Of a DNA stretch of 54,701 bases, positions 25,106 through 34,650 are shown in pieces. The stretch is from an uncultured beta proteobacterium (GTDB taxonomy: Bacteria > Pseudomonadota > Gammaproteobacteria > Burkholderiales > Burkholderiaceae_C). The notes beneath the pieces were generated by a model. That model did no database searches. It was given only the letters and a program-made list of their open reading frames with translations, and was not told the origin of the DNA. Both the position numbers and the translations under genes were made by a program. Numbering within the stretch: position 1 is the first letter of the stretch; each line of letters opens with the position of its first letter. The stretch lies in contig CAILAY010000028.1 of the NCBI GenBank assembly GCA_903832285.1, positions 1-54,701 of the forward strand, in the 5' to 3' direction.

Positions 25106-26245
25106 ATGAGCGACGGTCTATTTGACCAGTTCAAGGACTGGTACGAGAAGCGACACGACTATGCCCGCGCCTGGAAGCAACGTACTGGCGGACAGGTGGT
25201 GGCAACGATGTGCACCTATACGGCGGAAGAACTGCTGATTGCGGCCGACATGCTTCCGGTGCGCGTGCTGGGTGCCCACGAACCCCAGAACGTCACCGAG
25301 CCGCATATCTTCGGCATGTTCTGCCCCTTCTGCCGCGACTCGCTGGCGCAGGGTCTGCTGGGACGCTTTGACTACTGCGACGGCGTGACGCTGACGCAAT
25401 CCTGCATCCAGTATCGTCAGACCTTCAGTTCCTGGCGCAGCAACGTGCCCAGCGTGCAGTGGGACTATTACGTTCCCATGCCCAACGAGGTGCAATCTGT
25501 GCATGCCCGCAAGGCGCACCACGCCGAGCTGCAATCCTTTCGCATCTTCCTGCAGGCCCTGACGGGCAAGGAACTGGGTGACGCCAAACTCAAGGAAGCG
25601 CTGGCGGTGGTGGACGAAAATCGTCGCCTGCTGCGCGAACTTTTTGAGTACCGCAAGGCTACCGATCCGCAGGTCAGTGGCGTGGAGGCGATCTACGCTT
25701 CGCTCACGGCACAGTTTGTCGACAAGCGTGAGCACAATGAGGAACTCAGGCGAGTACTGGCCAAACTGCCGCGTCGCGGTCTGGCGCGCCCTGAAGGCGT
25801 GCGCTTCATGACCATCGGATCCGAGAACGACGACATCGCCTTCATGGCCATGGTGGAGTCGGTGGGCTCCACCATCGTGATCGACGACCAGTGCTCGGGC
25901 ACGCGCTATTTCTGGAACGAATCCAAGCCCGACGACGACGTGATCAAGGCGATCGCCGACCGTTACTGCGACCGTCCGGCTTGCCCGACCAAGGATTACC
26001 CGAGCCACACGCGTTTCGACCATGTGCTGGGACTGGCCAAGGAATTCAACGCCCGCGCCGCGATCTTCCTGCAGCAGAAATTCTGCGACCCGCACGAAGG
26101 CGACTACCCCGACTTGAAGCGCCATCTGGAAGCCAACGGCATCCCCACGCTGTTCCTTGAATTTGACATCACCAACCCGATTGGCCCCTTCCGCATCCGG
26201 GTCGAGGCGTTCCTCGAAACGATGAGCGAAGAAGATCTTTTCTGA
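25106..26245 (+). CDS. bzdN: BzdN, benzoyl-CoA reductase subunit (active-site module)
   Basis: One of two subunits forming the ring-reducing module of ATP-dependent (class I) benzoyl-CoA reductase. 379 residues of the HgdB/FldC (2-hydroxyacyl-CoA dehydratase component D) family; Cys36, Cys73, Cys76, Cys91 and Cys100 are candidates for ligands of the [4Fe-4S] cluster. AAGGAG lies about 7 nt before the ATG. It is the first gene of the bzd operon, 218 nt after bzdR. Length and order fit BzdN (BcrC-type) of Azoarcus. Confidence 0.95.
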   Translation: MSDGLFDQFKDWYEKRHDYARAWKQRTGGQVVATMCTYTAEELLIAADMLPVRVLGAHEPQNVTEPHIFGMFCPFCRDSLAQGLLGRFDYCDGVTLTQSCIQYRQTFSSWRSNVPSVQWDYYVPMPNEVQSVHARKAHHAELQSFRIFLQALTGKELGDAKLKEALAVVDENRRLLRELFEYRKATDPQVSGVEAIYASLTAQFVDKREHNEELRRVLAKLPRRGLARPEGVRFMTIGSENDDIAFMAMVESVGSTIVIDDQCSGTRYFWNESKPDDDVIKAIADRYCDRPACPTKDYPSHTRFDHVLGLAKEFNARAAIFLQQKFCDPHEGDYPDLKRHLEANGIPTLFLEFDITNPIGPFRIRVEAFLETMSEEDLF

Positions 26246-26265
26246 AGTCACGGGAGACGTATTCC

Positions 26266-27570
26266 ATGAAAAACAACTACCCGACCGAGCCGCTGAAGCT
26301 CTGGAAAAAGGCCAAGGAACTGCGTGAGCAGTACTACATGAACTACGCCAAGGCAAAGGACAACGGCGGCTTGCGCTGGTCCGGTTCCGCCTGGGCGCTG
26401 GACGCCCTGCCAGCGGGCCTGGGAGAAGATGTCTATGCACTCACCGGCGAACCCTATGCGGCCGCGATTTCGCATGACCGCAAGTTCGCGAAGGAATGCA
26501 TGGACGCGGCTGAGTCCTACGGTTTTGCTCGCGACCTGTGCTCCTACATGCGCATCTACTGGGGCGGCATGCACCTGGACAAGTATCTGTTCGGTGGCAA
26601 GTTCCCCAAGCCTGACTTCATCTTCCAGACGCAGATCTGCTGTTCGCACTCCAAGTGGTACCAACATGTTGCGGTAGCCGAACAGGTGCCGCAGTTCTAC
26701 GTCGACGTCGGCGTCGGTCCGTACAAGGACATGACCGATGCGCGTCTGGACTACGTGGTGGGACAACTCAACGAAGGTATCGAATTTCTGGAGAAGTCCA
26801 CCGGTCGCAAGTTCGACGACGAGCTCTTCATCAAGGCGGTAAAAAACGAGATGCGCGCGACCAGCCGCTGGGCCGACATCTGCGCGCTGAACAAGGTCAG
26901 GCCCGCGCCGCTGGACGAAAAAACCATGTACTCGCTCTACGTGCTGGCGACGCTCTCCAAGTCGTCGCAATGGTGCGCCGACTTCTACGACGAGTTGTAC
27001 GAGGAAGTGAAGGACCGCGCGGCGCGCGGCATTGCGGCCGTACCCAACGAAACCGTGCGCATGATGTCGGACACACAGCCGCCCTGGTCGTTCCTGAAGA
27101 TCTTCCGCTACCTTGAAACTTATGGCGCGGTATCGATAGGTTCGCTCTACACCTTCGCGCTGGAAGGCATTTGGGAGGTCAAGGCAGACGGTACCTGGGG
27201 TGGGCGCACGCTGCCCTGGAACAAGGGCGTCGCGATGAACGACAGGCAGGCCGTGCTGCGCCTGTACGCCGACTGGAATCTTTCAAAACCCCAATGGCAA
27301 CACTTCTACGATCCGCGGCTGAAGACCGAAATGATGCTGCGCATCGTCAAGGAATGGCAGGTTGATGGCGTGATGCTGCACCTGAATCGAGGCTGCGAGG
27401 GCCTGTCCATGGGCATCATGGAGAACCGCATGGGCATTGCCAAGGCGGGTGTTCCCATCATGACCTTCGAAGGCAACATGGGCGACGAACGCGAGTTCGA
27501 TGAGGTGCGCACGCAGGCCCGCGTCGACGCCTTCATGGAGCAACTTGGCCTTCGCCGTCAGGCCGCTTGA
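26266..27570 (+). CDS. bzdO: BzdO, benzoyl-CoA reductase subunit (active-site module)
   Basis: Partner of BzdN; 434 residues of the same dehydratase-like family (BcrB-type). Family features include the [22 protein letters not shown] segment near the N-terminus, paired Cys in QTQICCSH, and a C-terminal [17 protein letters not shown] segment bearing another conserved Cys. GGGAGA precedes the ATG. It follows bzdN by 20 nt. Confidence 0.95.
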   Translation: MKNNYPTEPLKLWKKAKELREQYYMNYAKAKDNGGLRWSGSAWALDALPAGLGEDVYALTGEPYAAAISHDRKFAKECMDAAESYGFARDLCSYMRIYWGGMHLDKYLFGGKFPKPDFIFQTQICCSHSKWYQHVAVAEQVPQFYVDVGVGPYKDMTDARLDYVVGQLNEGIEFLEKSTGRKFDDELFIKAVKNEMRATSRWADICALNKVRPAPLDEKTMYSLYVLATLSKSSQWCADFYDELYEEVKDRAARGIAAVPNETVRMMSDTQPPWSFLKIFRYLETYGAVSIGSLYTFALEGIWEVKADGTWGGRTLPWNKGVAMNDRQAVLRLYADWNLSKPQWQHFYDPRLKTEMMLRIVKEWQVDGVMLHLNRGCEGLSMGIMENRMGIAKAGVPIMTFEGNMGDEREFDEVRTQARVDAFMEQLGLRRQAA

Positions 27571-27594
27571 CACGATATCTGGAAGGAGACCACG

Positions 27595-28404
27595 ATGATC
27601 ACCGCAGGAATAGACATGGGCTCGCGCACCGTCAAGGTGGTGCTGCTGGAAGAAGTCAGCGTCGAAGGCGCGCCGCAACTGAAATACGCGGTGAAGAAGA
27701 CGCACATCATGATGCCGGGAGATCTGGACCCGGATCAGGCGGCCGAAAAGGTATACGACGACGTGTTGGCGGGAGCCGGTTTGCGCAGGGACCAGATCGC
27801 CGCCGTATTCGCCACCGGTGCCGGGCGCAAACAGGTCGCCTTTGCCACCGAAGGCATCACCGAAATGACGGCCGGCGCCAGGGGCGCTTGCTACATGTAT
27901 CCACTGGCGCGCACCGTGGTCGATGTCGGCGCGGAGGAAGGCCGCGGCATGAAGACCGACGCGGCGGGGCGCGCGATCGACTTTGCCGGCAACGAGAAAT
28001 GCGCCGCGGGCGCGGGCTCCTTCGCCGAGGCGATGTCGCGCGCGCTGCAGATGACACTCAAGGAATTCGGCGACGCCAGCCTGCTGTCGGACAAGTCGAT
28101 TCCCATGAATGCCCAGTGCACGGTGTTTGCCGAATCCGAAGTGGTGTCGCTGATCCATTCGGCCACACCCAAGAACGACATTGCCAAGGCCGTGCTCGAC
28201 GCCGTGGCCAGCCGGGTCTGTGCCATGGTGCGGCGCGTGGGCATCGAAGGTGAGGTGGTGTTGATTGGCGGCATGGTGCACAACGCCGGCTTCGTCCAGG
28301 CGCTGAAGAACGCCATGGGCGTAGACACCATCTCGTTGCCGGATATGCCCGAATACATCAGCGCTCTGGGTTGCGCCCTGATCGCGGCTGAGCGCCCGCA
28401 CTGA
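27595..28404 (+). CDS. bzdP: BzdP, ATPase subunit of benzoyl-CoA reductase
   Basis: One of the two ASKHA-fold ATPase subunits that bridge a [4Fe-4S] cluster and drive electrons to the active site. 269 residues (BcrAD/BadFG family): phosphate-binding GIDMGSRTVKV, second loop DVGAEEGRGMK, cluster ligand candidates Cys136 (NEKCAAGAG) and Cys175 (NAQCTVFAESE), and the adenosine segment LIGGMVHNAGFV. At 269 residues it matches the small BzdP rather than the roughly 440-residue BcrA of the Thauera subtype. AAGGAG precedes the ATG. Confidence 0.94.
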   Translation: MITAGIDMGSRTVKVVLLEEVSVEGAPQLKYAVKKTHIMMPGDLDPDQAAEKVYDDVLAGAGLRRDQIAAVFATGAGRKQVAFATEGITEMTAGARGACYMYPLARTVVDVGAEEGRGMKTDAAGRAIDFAGNEKCAAGAGSFAEAMSRALQMTLKEFGDASLLSDKSIPMNAQCTVFAESEVVSLIHSATPKNDIAKAVLDAVASRVCAMVRRVGIEGEVVLIGGMVHNAGFVQALKNAMGVDTISLPDMPEYISALGCALIAAERPH

Positions 28405-28427
28405 ATACGCAACACAGGAGTAACACC

Positions 28428-29345
28428 ATGAGCTCGATAAGCGTGGAAGTCGCAGCAGAAACGGTTGCGAACAAGAAAGAATTCTGGCGTTGGCAGGAGA
28501 ACGTCTGGGTTGATGAAACCAAGGACTGGAGAACCGCCAAGATCATCACTTGCGGCATCGACGTGGGATCGGTTTCGTCCCAGGCCGTACTCGTGATCGA
28601 TGGCGAACTGTACGGCTTCAACAGCATGCGCACCGGCAACAACTCGCCGGATTCCGCGACCAACGCCTTGCAGGGCGTGATGGACAAGTGCGGCATGAAG
28701 CTCGAGGACATACGCTACGTCGTGGGCACGGGCTACGGCCGCGTCAACGTGCCGTTTGCGCACAAGGCCATCACCGAGATCGCCTGCCATGCGCGCGGCG
28801 CCAACTACATGGGCGGCAACAGCGTGCGCACCATCCTGGACATGGGCGGCCAGGACTGCAAGGCCATTCACTGCGACGAAAAGGGCAAGGTCACAAACTT
28901 CCTGATGAACGACAAGTGCGCCGCCGGCACGGGGCGCGGCATGGAAGTCATCTCCGATCTGATGCAAATCCCGATCGCCGAATTGGGCGCGCGCTCGTTC
29001 GACGTCGACGTCGAGCCTGAGGCCGTGTCATCGGTGTGCGTAGTGTTTGCCAAGTCCGAAGCACTGGGCCTGCTCAAGGCCGGCTACACCAAGAACAAAG
29101 TGATTGCCGCCTATTGCCAGGCCATGGCCGAGCGGGTTGTCTCGCTGCTCGAACGCATCGGCGTGGAAGAGGGTTTCTTCATCACCGGCGGCATCGCGAA
29201 AAACGCTGGCGTCGTCAGGCGCATCGAGAAGCTGCTGGGCATCAAGGCCATGGATACCAAGCTCGACAGCCAGATCGCAGGCGCTCTGGGTGCAGCGCTT
29301 TTTGGCTATACGCTGATGCAGAAACAGGGCGCCAAGGCGGCATGA
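28428..29345 (+). CDS. bzdQ: BzdQ, ATPase subunit of benzoyl-CoA reductase
   Basis: Second ATPase subunit, 305 residues with an N-terminal extension of about 38 residues relative to BzdP. Phosphate loop CGIDVGSVSSQA, second loop DMGGQDCKAI, cluster ligand candidates Cys164 (NDKCAAGTGRGME) and Cys204 (SVCVVFAKSE), and FITGGIAKNAGVV. The pair BzdP/BzdQ (269 and 305 residues) identifies the Azoarcus subtype of class I reductase. CAGGAG lies upstream of the ATG. Confidence 0.94.
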   Translation: MSSISVEVAAETVANKKEFWRWQENVWVDETKDWRTAKIITCGIDVGSVSSQAVLVIDGELYGFNSMRTGNNSPDSATNALQGVMDKCGMKLEDIRYVVGTGYGRVNVPFAHKAITEIACHARGANYMGGNSVRTILDMGGQDCKAIHCDEKGKVTNFLMNDKCAAGTGRGMEVISDLMQIPIAELGARSFDVDVEPEAVSSVCVVFAKSEALGLLKAGYTKNKVIAAYCQAMAERVVSLLERIGVEEGFFITGGIAKNAGVVRRIEKLLGIKAMDTKLDSQIAGALGAALFGYTLMQKQGAKAA

Positions 29346-29382
29346 GCGTCAGCATTTTCGACCCGGCACAGAAGGAGCGAAC

Positions 29383-29667
29383 ATGATTGCCAACTACGGC
29401 TACAAGGATGGCTCGGGCGAGTACTACATCTCGATCGATACCGACAAGTGCATCAACTGCGCGGCGGGTCGTGCCTGCCTCACGGCCTGCCCCAAACAGA
29501 TGTTCGAGACCCTGGTCGACGATTATGACGACGAAGTCGTCTGGGTGAAGAAGCCCAACTGCCGCACGCTGTCATACGACTGCTCGGAGTGCAAGCCCGC
29601 TGCCGGCTACAGCAGCCTGCCCTGCAGCACGGCCTGCACGCCGGGCGCGATCAAGCACTCGTGGTGA
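29383..29667 (+). CDS. bzdM: BzdM, ferredoxin, electron donor to benzoyl-CoA reductase
   Basis: 94 residues with two Cys groups. The first is CINCAAGRACLTACP, a CxxC-x5-CxxxC arrangement with an insertion relative to classical ferredoxins; the second is spread over Cys in NCRTL, DCSECK and CSTACTPG. It should carry iron-sulfur clusters and pass low-potential electrons to BzdPQ. AGGAG precedes the ATG. It follows bzdQ by 37 nt, the usual place in bzd operons. Confidence 0.9.
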   Translation: MIANYGYKDGSGEYYISIDTDKCINCAAGRACLTACPKQMFETLVDDYDDEVVWVKKPNCRTLSYDCSECKPAAGYSSLPCSTACTPGAIKHSW

Positions 29668-29677
29668 GGGAGAGGCC

Positions 29678-30085
29678 ATGGTCAAGACTCAGCCAGTGAT
29701 TCCGATTGCACCATCGGGCAACGTCTGCTCAAGCGGGCCGAGTTGCTCCTCCAGTTCGACCTGCTCGTCGGTCTCCTGCTCGTCTGCAGGCGCGCTCGAC
29801 AGCAACGACCCGGCGTTCATCCTGCAACAGCAGGGGTGGATGCTGCGCACCACGATCGGCGAGCCCCGCTTGTCCGAAGTGGTCGAGAACTACAAAGGCA
29901 TGGGGTACGACGTGCACGTCGAGCGTTTCGGCATGACCGCATCGGGAAAGTCCAGCGGCGATGACGGCGAATCCTGCACCGTCTGCTTTGACGCTGCGGA
30001 CAGAACGCAAGCCAGTCAGGTCTGGGGTTCGGTTTACGTGCGCCCCGGGAAAGCCATCCAGAAGGACGATGAATTGTTCGGTTGA
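29678..30085 (+). CDS. bzdS: BzdS, small protein of unknown function in bzd operons
   Basis: 135 residues. The N-terminal 40 residues are strikingly rich in Cys and Ser (CSSGPSCSSSSTCSSVSC), with four Cys at near-regular spacing that could bind a metal or a cluster. The rest is a small soluble domain (SEVVENYKGMGYDVHVERFG) with two further Cys (SCTVC) and an acidic end. I recognise it by operon position only and know no biochemical function. GAGAGG precedes the ATG, 10 nt after bzdM. Confidence 0.75.
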   Translation: MVKTQPVIPIAPSGNVCSSGPSCSSSSTCSSVSCSSAGALDSNDPAFILQQQGWMLRTTIGEPRLSEVVENYKGMGYDVHVERFGMTASGKSSGDDGESCTVCFDAADRTQASQVWGSVYVRPGKAIQKDDELFG

Positions 30086-30133
30086 CAAAGATGTCCGCCC
30101 CGAGTGGCAGACCGTATTCAAGGAGAAATGACG

Positions 30134-30586
30134 ATGGCAAGAAAGCAGCGCATCATGCGCGTACTCAGGGCAGAGGATCTGGACGACATCGTCGCCATCG
30201 ACGAAGCGGCAAGTGAGCAGCCAAGGCGCGAGTACTACGAGAAGAAGATCGCCAGCATCCTGAACCGCAAGGCCAACATCAATTGTTCCATCGTCTGTGA
30301 AGAGGACGGCAGGCTGGTCGGCTTCGTCATGGGCTACGTGTTTTTCGGCGAGTTCGGCATCGTCGATGCGACCGCGACGATTGACGCCCTGGGCGTGCAC
30401 CCCGACCACCGCAAATTCGGCGTGGCCAGCGAAATGCTGGACCAGTTCATGATGAACATGAAGGCCGCCGGCGTGAAGAAGGTCTATACGCTGGTGAACT
30501 GGGACGACTTCGCACTGGAACGTTTCTTCGCGCGCCAGAAATTCGTTCCGTCCAAGCGCATCAATCTCGAGTTCGAACTGCCCTGA
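30134..30586 (+). CDS. bzdT: BzdT, GNAT-family acetyltransferase-like protein
   Basis: 150 residues with the GNAT fold: the acetyl-CoA-binding motif A is recognisable as IDALGVHPDHRKFGVASEML (about 88-107), followed by the beta-strand VYTLVNWDD and FFARQKF. I chose ATG 30134, which places GGAG 8 nt away; the ATG 6 nt earlier would be too close. It may acetylate a protein or small molecule in the pathway. Reversible lysine acetylation of CoA ligases is known for benzoate degradation in Rhodopseudomonas, but no such role is shown for this protein. Confidence 0.8.
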   Translation: MARKQRIMRVLRAEDLDDIVAIDEAASEQPRREYYEKKIASILNRKANINCSIVCEEDGRLVGFVMGYVFFGEFGIVDATATIDALGVHPDHRKFGVASEMLDQFMMNMKAAGVKKVYTLVNWDDFALERFFARQKFVPSKRINLEFELP

Positions 30587-30607
30587 GCATTGGCTTGGCG
30601 AACGGTC

Positions 30608-31237
30608 ATGTGGATCGACACGCACTGTCACACGAAGTATTCGTATGACAACTGGCTGGAACCGGTCGATCTGATCCGTCGCGCCAAACTGCTGGGAATC
30701 GACGCCGTGTGCATCACCGAACACTACTCCTACGAGGCTTCGGAGCCGGTCGAGCAGGTCGGGATGGACGAGGGCTTGCTGGTGTTGCGCGGCGTGGAGA
30801 TCTCGACCCAGCGCGGCCATCTGCTGGCCTACGGCGTGACGGACGACGGATGGAATGTCTGGGGGCGCGACAACTACCTGCCCATGGAAGATGTGATAGA
30901 GCGCGTCAACGCACTGGGCGGCATTTGTGTCCCTGCCCACCCGTTTCGCGAAGTCGGACTCTCCAGCCTGCTCGAAGGACTGCTTGATCTCGATGGCATT
31001 GCAGCGGTGGAAACGCACAACGGCAACAACAGCGCAGGCGACGACCGTCTGGCGCAGCGCGCGGCGCAGTTGATGGGACTGCCCACGCTGGGTGGCAGCG
31101 ATTGCCACAAGACGGCAGCGGTGGGCCGCTGCGCCACACAGTTCGCGGGCGAGATCACCTGCATGGCCGACTTCATGGCGGCAGTGCGCTCGGGGAATTG
31201 CCGCGCGGCCTACTACCCCGGGTATGCCCCGGACTAG
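30608..31237 (+). CDS. bzdU: BzdU, PHP-domain metallo-hydrolase-like protein
   Basis: 209 residues of the PHP (polymerase and histidinol phosphatase) family. Metal-ligand motifs are intact: DTHCHTKYS near the N-terminus, ITEHYS, RGVEIST, PAHPF, ETHNGN and GGSDCHK. It is therefore probably a phosphoesterase or related hydrolase binding two or three metals. ATG 30608 was chosen because it begins directly with the first strand; there is no strong ribosome-binding site, so coupling to bzdT (22 nt upstream) is likely. Its role in bzd operons is unknown. Confidence 0.8.
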   Translation: MWIDTHCHTKYSYDNWLEPVDLIRRAKLLGIDAVCITEHYSYEASEPVEQVGMDEGLLVLRGVEISTQRGHLLAYGVTDDGWNVWGRDNYLPMEDVIERVNALGGICVPAHPFREVGLSSLLEGLLDLDGIAAVETHNGNNSAGDDRLAQRAAQLMGLPTLGGSDCHKTAAVGRCATQFAGEITCMADFMAAVRSGNCRAAYYPGYAPD

Positions 31238-31262
31238 CCGGACGAGCAACAGGAGCAGGGCG

Positions 31263-33821
31263 ATGCAAGCGCAACAGACTTCGATCATCACGTGGTGGAA
31301 GGCCAGTCGCTCAAGCGAGGTGGCCGAGTTCGGCGCACCGGTCGATATGACAATTGACGGCAAGCCCGTGCAGGCGCCCTCGGGCGCTTCCGTGCTGAAC
31401 GCAGCCAGCGTCGCCGGTATCTACATTCCGGCCCTCTGCGCCCACCCCGACCTGCCGCCAGCGCAGCAGCGCGCCTGCGCCGACAAGGGCGACTCGGGCT
31501 GCAATCTGTGCCTGATCGCAATCGAAGGCGTGCCCGGCATGAGCAAGGCCTGTTCGACGGCCGTGCGCGACGGCATGGTGGTACGCGTCAACACACCTCA
31601 GATCCAGAAAGCGCGCCAGGACCAGCTGGCCAGGATACTTGGCACGCATCCCCATGTCTGCCTGGTGTGCCCGCAGCGCGACGGTTGTTCGCGCACCCAA
31701 TGCTCTTATGGCAATCCACCCGAGACGCGCTGCTGTTCGATCTTTTCCAGCTGCGAATTGCGCAAGGTGTCTGATTTTGTCGGTGTCCCCAATACGACGG
31801 CCCCCTACAAGCCCGCCGCATTGCCCGTCATCAAGGATGAACCGTTCTTTGATCGCGACTACAACCTGTGCATCGACTGCCGCCGCTGCCTGGTGGCCTG
31901 CAACGACGTGCGCGGCGTGGGTTGCCTGGAGGTGAAGGAGGTGCAGACGGCACAGGGCGTACGCCGCTATGTGGGCACGATCGCGGCCACACTGATCGAT
32001 TCAGGCTGCAAGTTCTGTCAGGCCTGCGTGACCGTTTGCCCCACGGGGGCGCTCACCGACCGCACCCTGGACCCTGCGAGGCGCGAGCAAAGCATGGTGC
32101 CTTGCAAGGCAGCCTGTCCCGCAGGCATCGACGTGCCGCGCTACGTGCAACTTGCCGCAGAGGGCAAGTACGGCGAAGCCATCGCCGTGGTGCGCGAGAA
32201 GCTGCCCTTCCCCGGCATCGTCGGGCGCGCCTGCTTTGCCATGTGCGAGTCCGCCTGCCGCCGCGGGCAGCTCGATGATCCGCTGTCGATTCGCTCACTC
32301 AAGCGCATCGCCGCTGACAACGACACCGGGCTGTGGCGCAAGAACTCCAGACAGCTGCCACCCACCGGGCGCAAGGCCGCCGTCATCGGCGCCGGGCCCG
32401 CAGGCCTGACAGTCGGCTACTACCTGGCGAAGAAGGGCCACAGCGTGACCGTTTTCGATGGCCAGCCAGCCGCCGGCGGAATGGCACGCTACGGCATTCC
32501 CTCGTATCGCGTTCCGATCAGGGTTATCGACGACGAAGTGGCTGAAGTGGCCAAGCTGGGGGTCGAGTTCCGCTTCAATGCGCCCGTCGACAATGCCGAT
32601 GAACTGTTCGCCAATGGCTATGAAGCGCTATTCATTGGCATCGGCTGCCAGGGCGGCGACAAGCTGGGTATTCCCGGTGACGACCTCGCCGGCGTAGTCG
32701 ACAGCCCCACCTTTCTCAAGGCCGCCACCATGGGTCTGGTGAACACGCCAAACGGCATACCGACGGGCGTCAAAGTGGTGGTCGTGGGGGGCGGCAACGT
32801 GGCGACCGACAACGCCAGATCGTCAAGGCGCTTTGGCGCCGAGGTGGACATGGTGTATCGCCGCACGCGTGAGGAAATGCCCGCGCGCAGCGAGGAGTTC
32901 GACGGTTGCATGGGCGAGGGTGTGAATGTGCGCTATCTGCTCGCGCCGAAGAAAATAGAAGTCGGGCAAGGGGCACACCGTCTGGACATCACCTACGCGC
33001 GCATGGCGCTGGGCGAACCGGACGCCTCCCGACGCCGCCGCCCCGTAGACACGGGGGAAGAGGTTCGCGAGGGCGTGGATCTGGTGATCGCTGCCGTGGG
33101 CCAGTATCCCAAACGATTTGAGGGCTTCGGCGTGCTCACAGACCAGAAGGGTCGCATCACCGTGCGCGAGGACTCGATGCTGTCCAGTCGTCCCGCCGTC
33201 TATGCTGGTGGCGATTGCGTGCTCGGTCCGTCGACGCTGATCGAGTCCATTGCGCAGGGCCGCCTGGCGGCGGCAGCGATGGACCGGCAACTCGGCGGCG
33301 ACGGCAACATCGAGGAAAAGCTGCTCGACGACAGTTGGGAAACCAGCCCCTTCCTGGGCGCCGATCCGGGCTTCAACAAACTGCACCGCTTCCACCCCAT
33401 TCTGCTGGCACCATTGGAGCGCGCGGGCTGGGGCGAGGTCGAAAAAGGTTTTGACGATGCAACTGCGCGCGCCGAAGCCGCGCGCTGCCTCAAGTGCAAT
33501 CTGGCGCCCCGGATCACCGATGCCGTCCTGCCGCCCGAGTCCTGGCTGGAATACAGCGCCGCAGTCGTGGCTGCCATCAGCACCGAGGCAGGGGTTTTCC
33601 AATTGCTCGACGCCGACAAGAATGTACTCACGATCAAGGGCGTGGACAACCTCAGGATGGGATTGCAGGAGCAACTGGGGCGCAACGATGCGGCCGTTGC
33701 CTTCACCTTTGAAGAGGCGGCAATGTATACCTCACGCGAGTCCCAGATGATCCAGGCTTATCTGCAGGAGCACGGGAAGATGCCGGGCGGTGGCTCGGAC
33801 GAACTGGATGATCTGTTCTAA
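31263..33821 (+). CDS. bzdV: BzdV, multi-domain iron-sulfur flavoprotein oxidoreductase
   Basis: 852 residues. In order: an N-terminal [2Fe-2S] Fer2-type domain (about 25-105, Cys-rich ALCAHPDL...CADKGDSGCNLC), a NuoG-like Cys segment (VCLVCPQRDGCSRTQC), two [4Fe-4S] motifs (CIDCRRCLVACND and CKFCQACVTVCP), the GltD/DPYD-type alpha-helical cluster domain (CKAACPAG, CFAMCESACRR), FAD-binding GAGPAGLTVGYY, NADPH-binding VVGGGNVATDNAR, and YAGGDC. A C-terminal extension of about 100 residues follows. It probably reduces BzdM ferredoxin from a pyridine nucleotide; how the uphill step is paid for is unclear. ATG 31263 follows CAGGAG. Confidence 0.88.
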   Translation: MQAQQTSIITWWKASRSSEVAEFGAPVDMTIDGKPVQAPSGASVLNAASVAGIYIPALCAHPDLPPAQQRACADKGDSGCNLCLIAIEGVPGMSKACSTAVRDGMVVRVNTPQIQKARQDQLARILGTHPHVCLVCPQRDGCSRTQCSYGNPPETRCCSIFSSCELRKVSDFVGVPNTTAPYKPAALPVIKDEPFFDRDYNLCIDCRRCLVACNDVRGVGCLEVKEVQTAQGVRRYVGTIAATLIDSGCKFCQACVTVCPTGALTDRTLDPARREQSMVPCKAACPAGIDVPRYVQLAAEGKYGEAIAVVREKLPFPGIVGRACFAMCESACRRGQLDDPLSIRSLKRIAADNDTGLWRKNSRQLPPTGRKAAVIGAGPAGLTVGYYLAKKGHSVTVFDGQPAAGGMARYGIPSYRVPIRVIDDEVAEVAKLGVEFRFNAPVDNADELFANGYEALFIGIGCQGGDKLGIPGDDLAGVVDSPTFLKAATMGLVNTPNGIPTGVKVVVVGGGNVATDNARSSRRFGAEVDMVYRRTREEMPARSEEFDGCMGEGVNVRYLLAPKKIEVGQGAHRLDITYARMALGEPDASRRRRPVDTGEEVREGVDLVIAAVGQYPKRFEGFGVLTDQKGRITVREDSMLSSRPAVYAGGDCVLGPSTLIESIAQGRLAAAAMDRQLGGDGNIEEKLLDDSWETSPFLGADPGFNKLHRFHPILLAPLERAGWGEVEKGFDDATARAEAARCLKCNLAPRITDAVLPPESWLEYSAAVVAAISTEAGVFQLLDADKNVLTIKGVDNLRMGLQEQLGRNDAAVAFTFEEAAMYTSRESQMIQAYLQEHGKMPGGGSDELDDLF

Positions 33822-33833
33822 GGAAAACAAGCC

Positions 33834-34616
33834 ATGGGCACTGCACAAACGTTTCAGTTTATTCAGTACGGCGTGAGCGAAGGCCTGGCGACGCTGGCCA
33901 TCAACCGACCGCCCTTCAACGTGCTGGACATTCCGACCATGGCCGAGGTCAACGACGCGCTGGACGCCTGCGCGCTGGACCCATCCGTCAAGCTGCTGGT
34001 GATCACAGGCGTGGGCGAAAAAGCTTTCTCCGCCGGGGTGGAAGTGGCCGACCACACGCCAGACAAGGTGGACCGGATGATCGAGGTCTTTCACGGCATC
34101 TTTCGCCGTCTGCAAAGGCTACCCATGCCAAGTGTTGCCGTGGTGAATGGCGCAGCGCTGGGCGGCGGCATGGAGTTGGCCATCGGCTGTGACATGGTGC
34201 TGGCCGTGGCGGGTGCCAAGTTCGGGCAGCCCGAGATCAAGCTCGCGGTTTTTCCGCCGATCGCTGCGCTGCTTTTGCCCCGTCTGGTGCCGCCGGTGCG
34301 TGCCATGGAAATCCTGCTGGGCGGGGAGAATTTCAGCGCGGAAGACGCCAAGGCCATGGGCCTGGTGAACCGCGTTTTCCCGCGGGAAGGCTTTGCCGCC
34401 GATGTGCACGCTTTTCTCGCGCCGTTTCTCAAGCTTTCGCGCGTCGCGCTGTTGAGCACCCGACGGGCCATGCGCGAGGCCGCGGGCCAGCCGTTTGAGG
34501 CCGCGTTGGGACGGGTGGAGGGCATCTACCTGAACGAACTGATGCGCACCGACGACGCCAAGGAGGGACTGGCAGCCTTCCTGGAAAAGCGCAAGCCAGT
34601 GTGGCGCAACAGCTGA
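33834..34616 (+). CDS. bzdW: BzdW, cyclohexa-1,5-diene-1-carbonyl-CoA hydratase
   Basis: Adds water to the dienoyl-CoA made by benzoyl-CoA reductase, giving 6-hydroxycyclohex-1-ene-1-carbonyl-CoA. 260 residues of the crotonase superfamily with oxyanion-hole segments EKAFSAGVEVADHTPDKV and NGAALGGGMELAIGCDMVLA. Similar to Dch/BzdW proteins; assignment rests on family plus operon position. AAGGA upstream, 12 nt after bzdV. Confidence 0.92.
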   Translation: MGTAQTFQFIQYGVSEGLATLAINRPPFNVLDIPTMAEVNDALDACALDPSVKLLVITGVGEKAFSAGVEVADHTPDKVDRMIEVFHGIFRRLQRLPMPSVAVVNGAALGGGMELAIGCDMVLAVAGAKFGQPEIKLAVFPPIAALLLPRLVPPVRAMEILLGGENFSAEDAKAMGLVNRVFPREGFAADVHAFLAPFLKLSRVALLSTRRAMREAAGQPFEAALGRVEGIYLNELMRTDDAKEGLAAFLEKRKPVWRNS

Positions 34617-34650
34617 TTTTGTTTCTTATTTGACAGTACAAGGAATGAAC

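Noticed and set aside
25118-26440. Minus-strand open frame of about 440 codons opposite bzdN
   Set aside because: Antisense shadow of a high-confidence gene, with low-complexity composition.
27595-29345. Thauera-type (bcr) benzoyl-CoA reductase
   Set aside because: The ATPase subunits are 269 and 305 residues, as in bzdP/bzdQ; the Thauera BcrA is much longer. The bzdM-S-T-U-V order also fits only the Azoarcus type.
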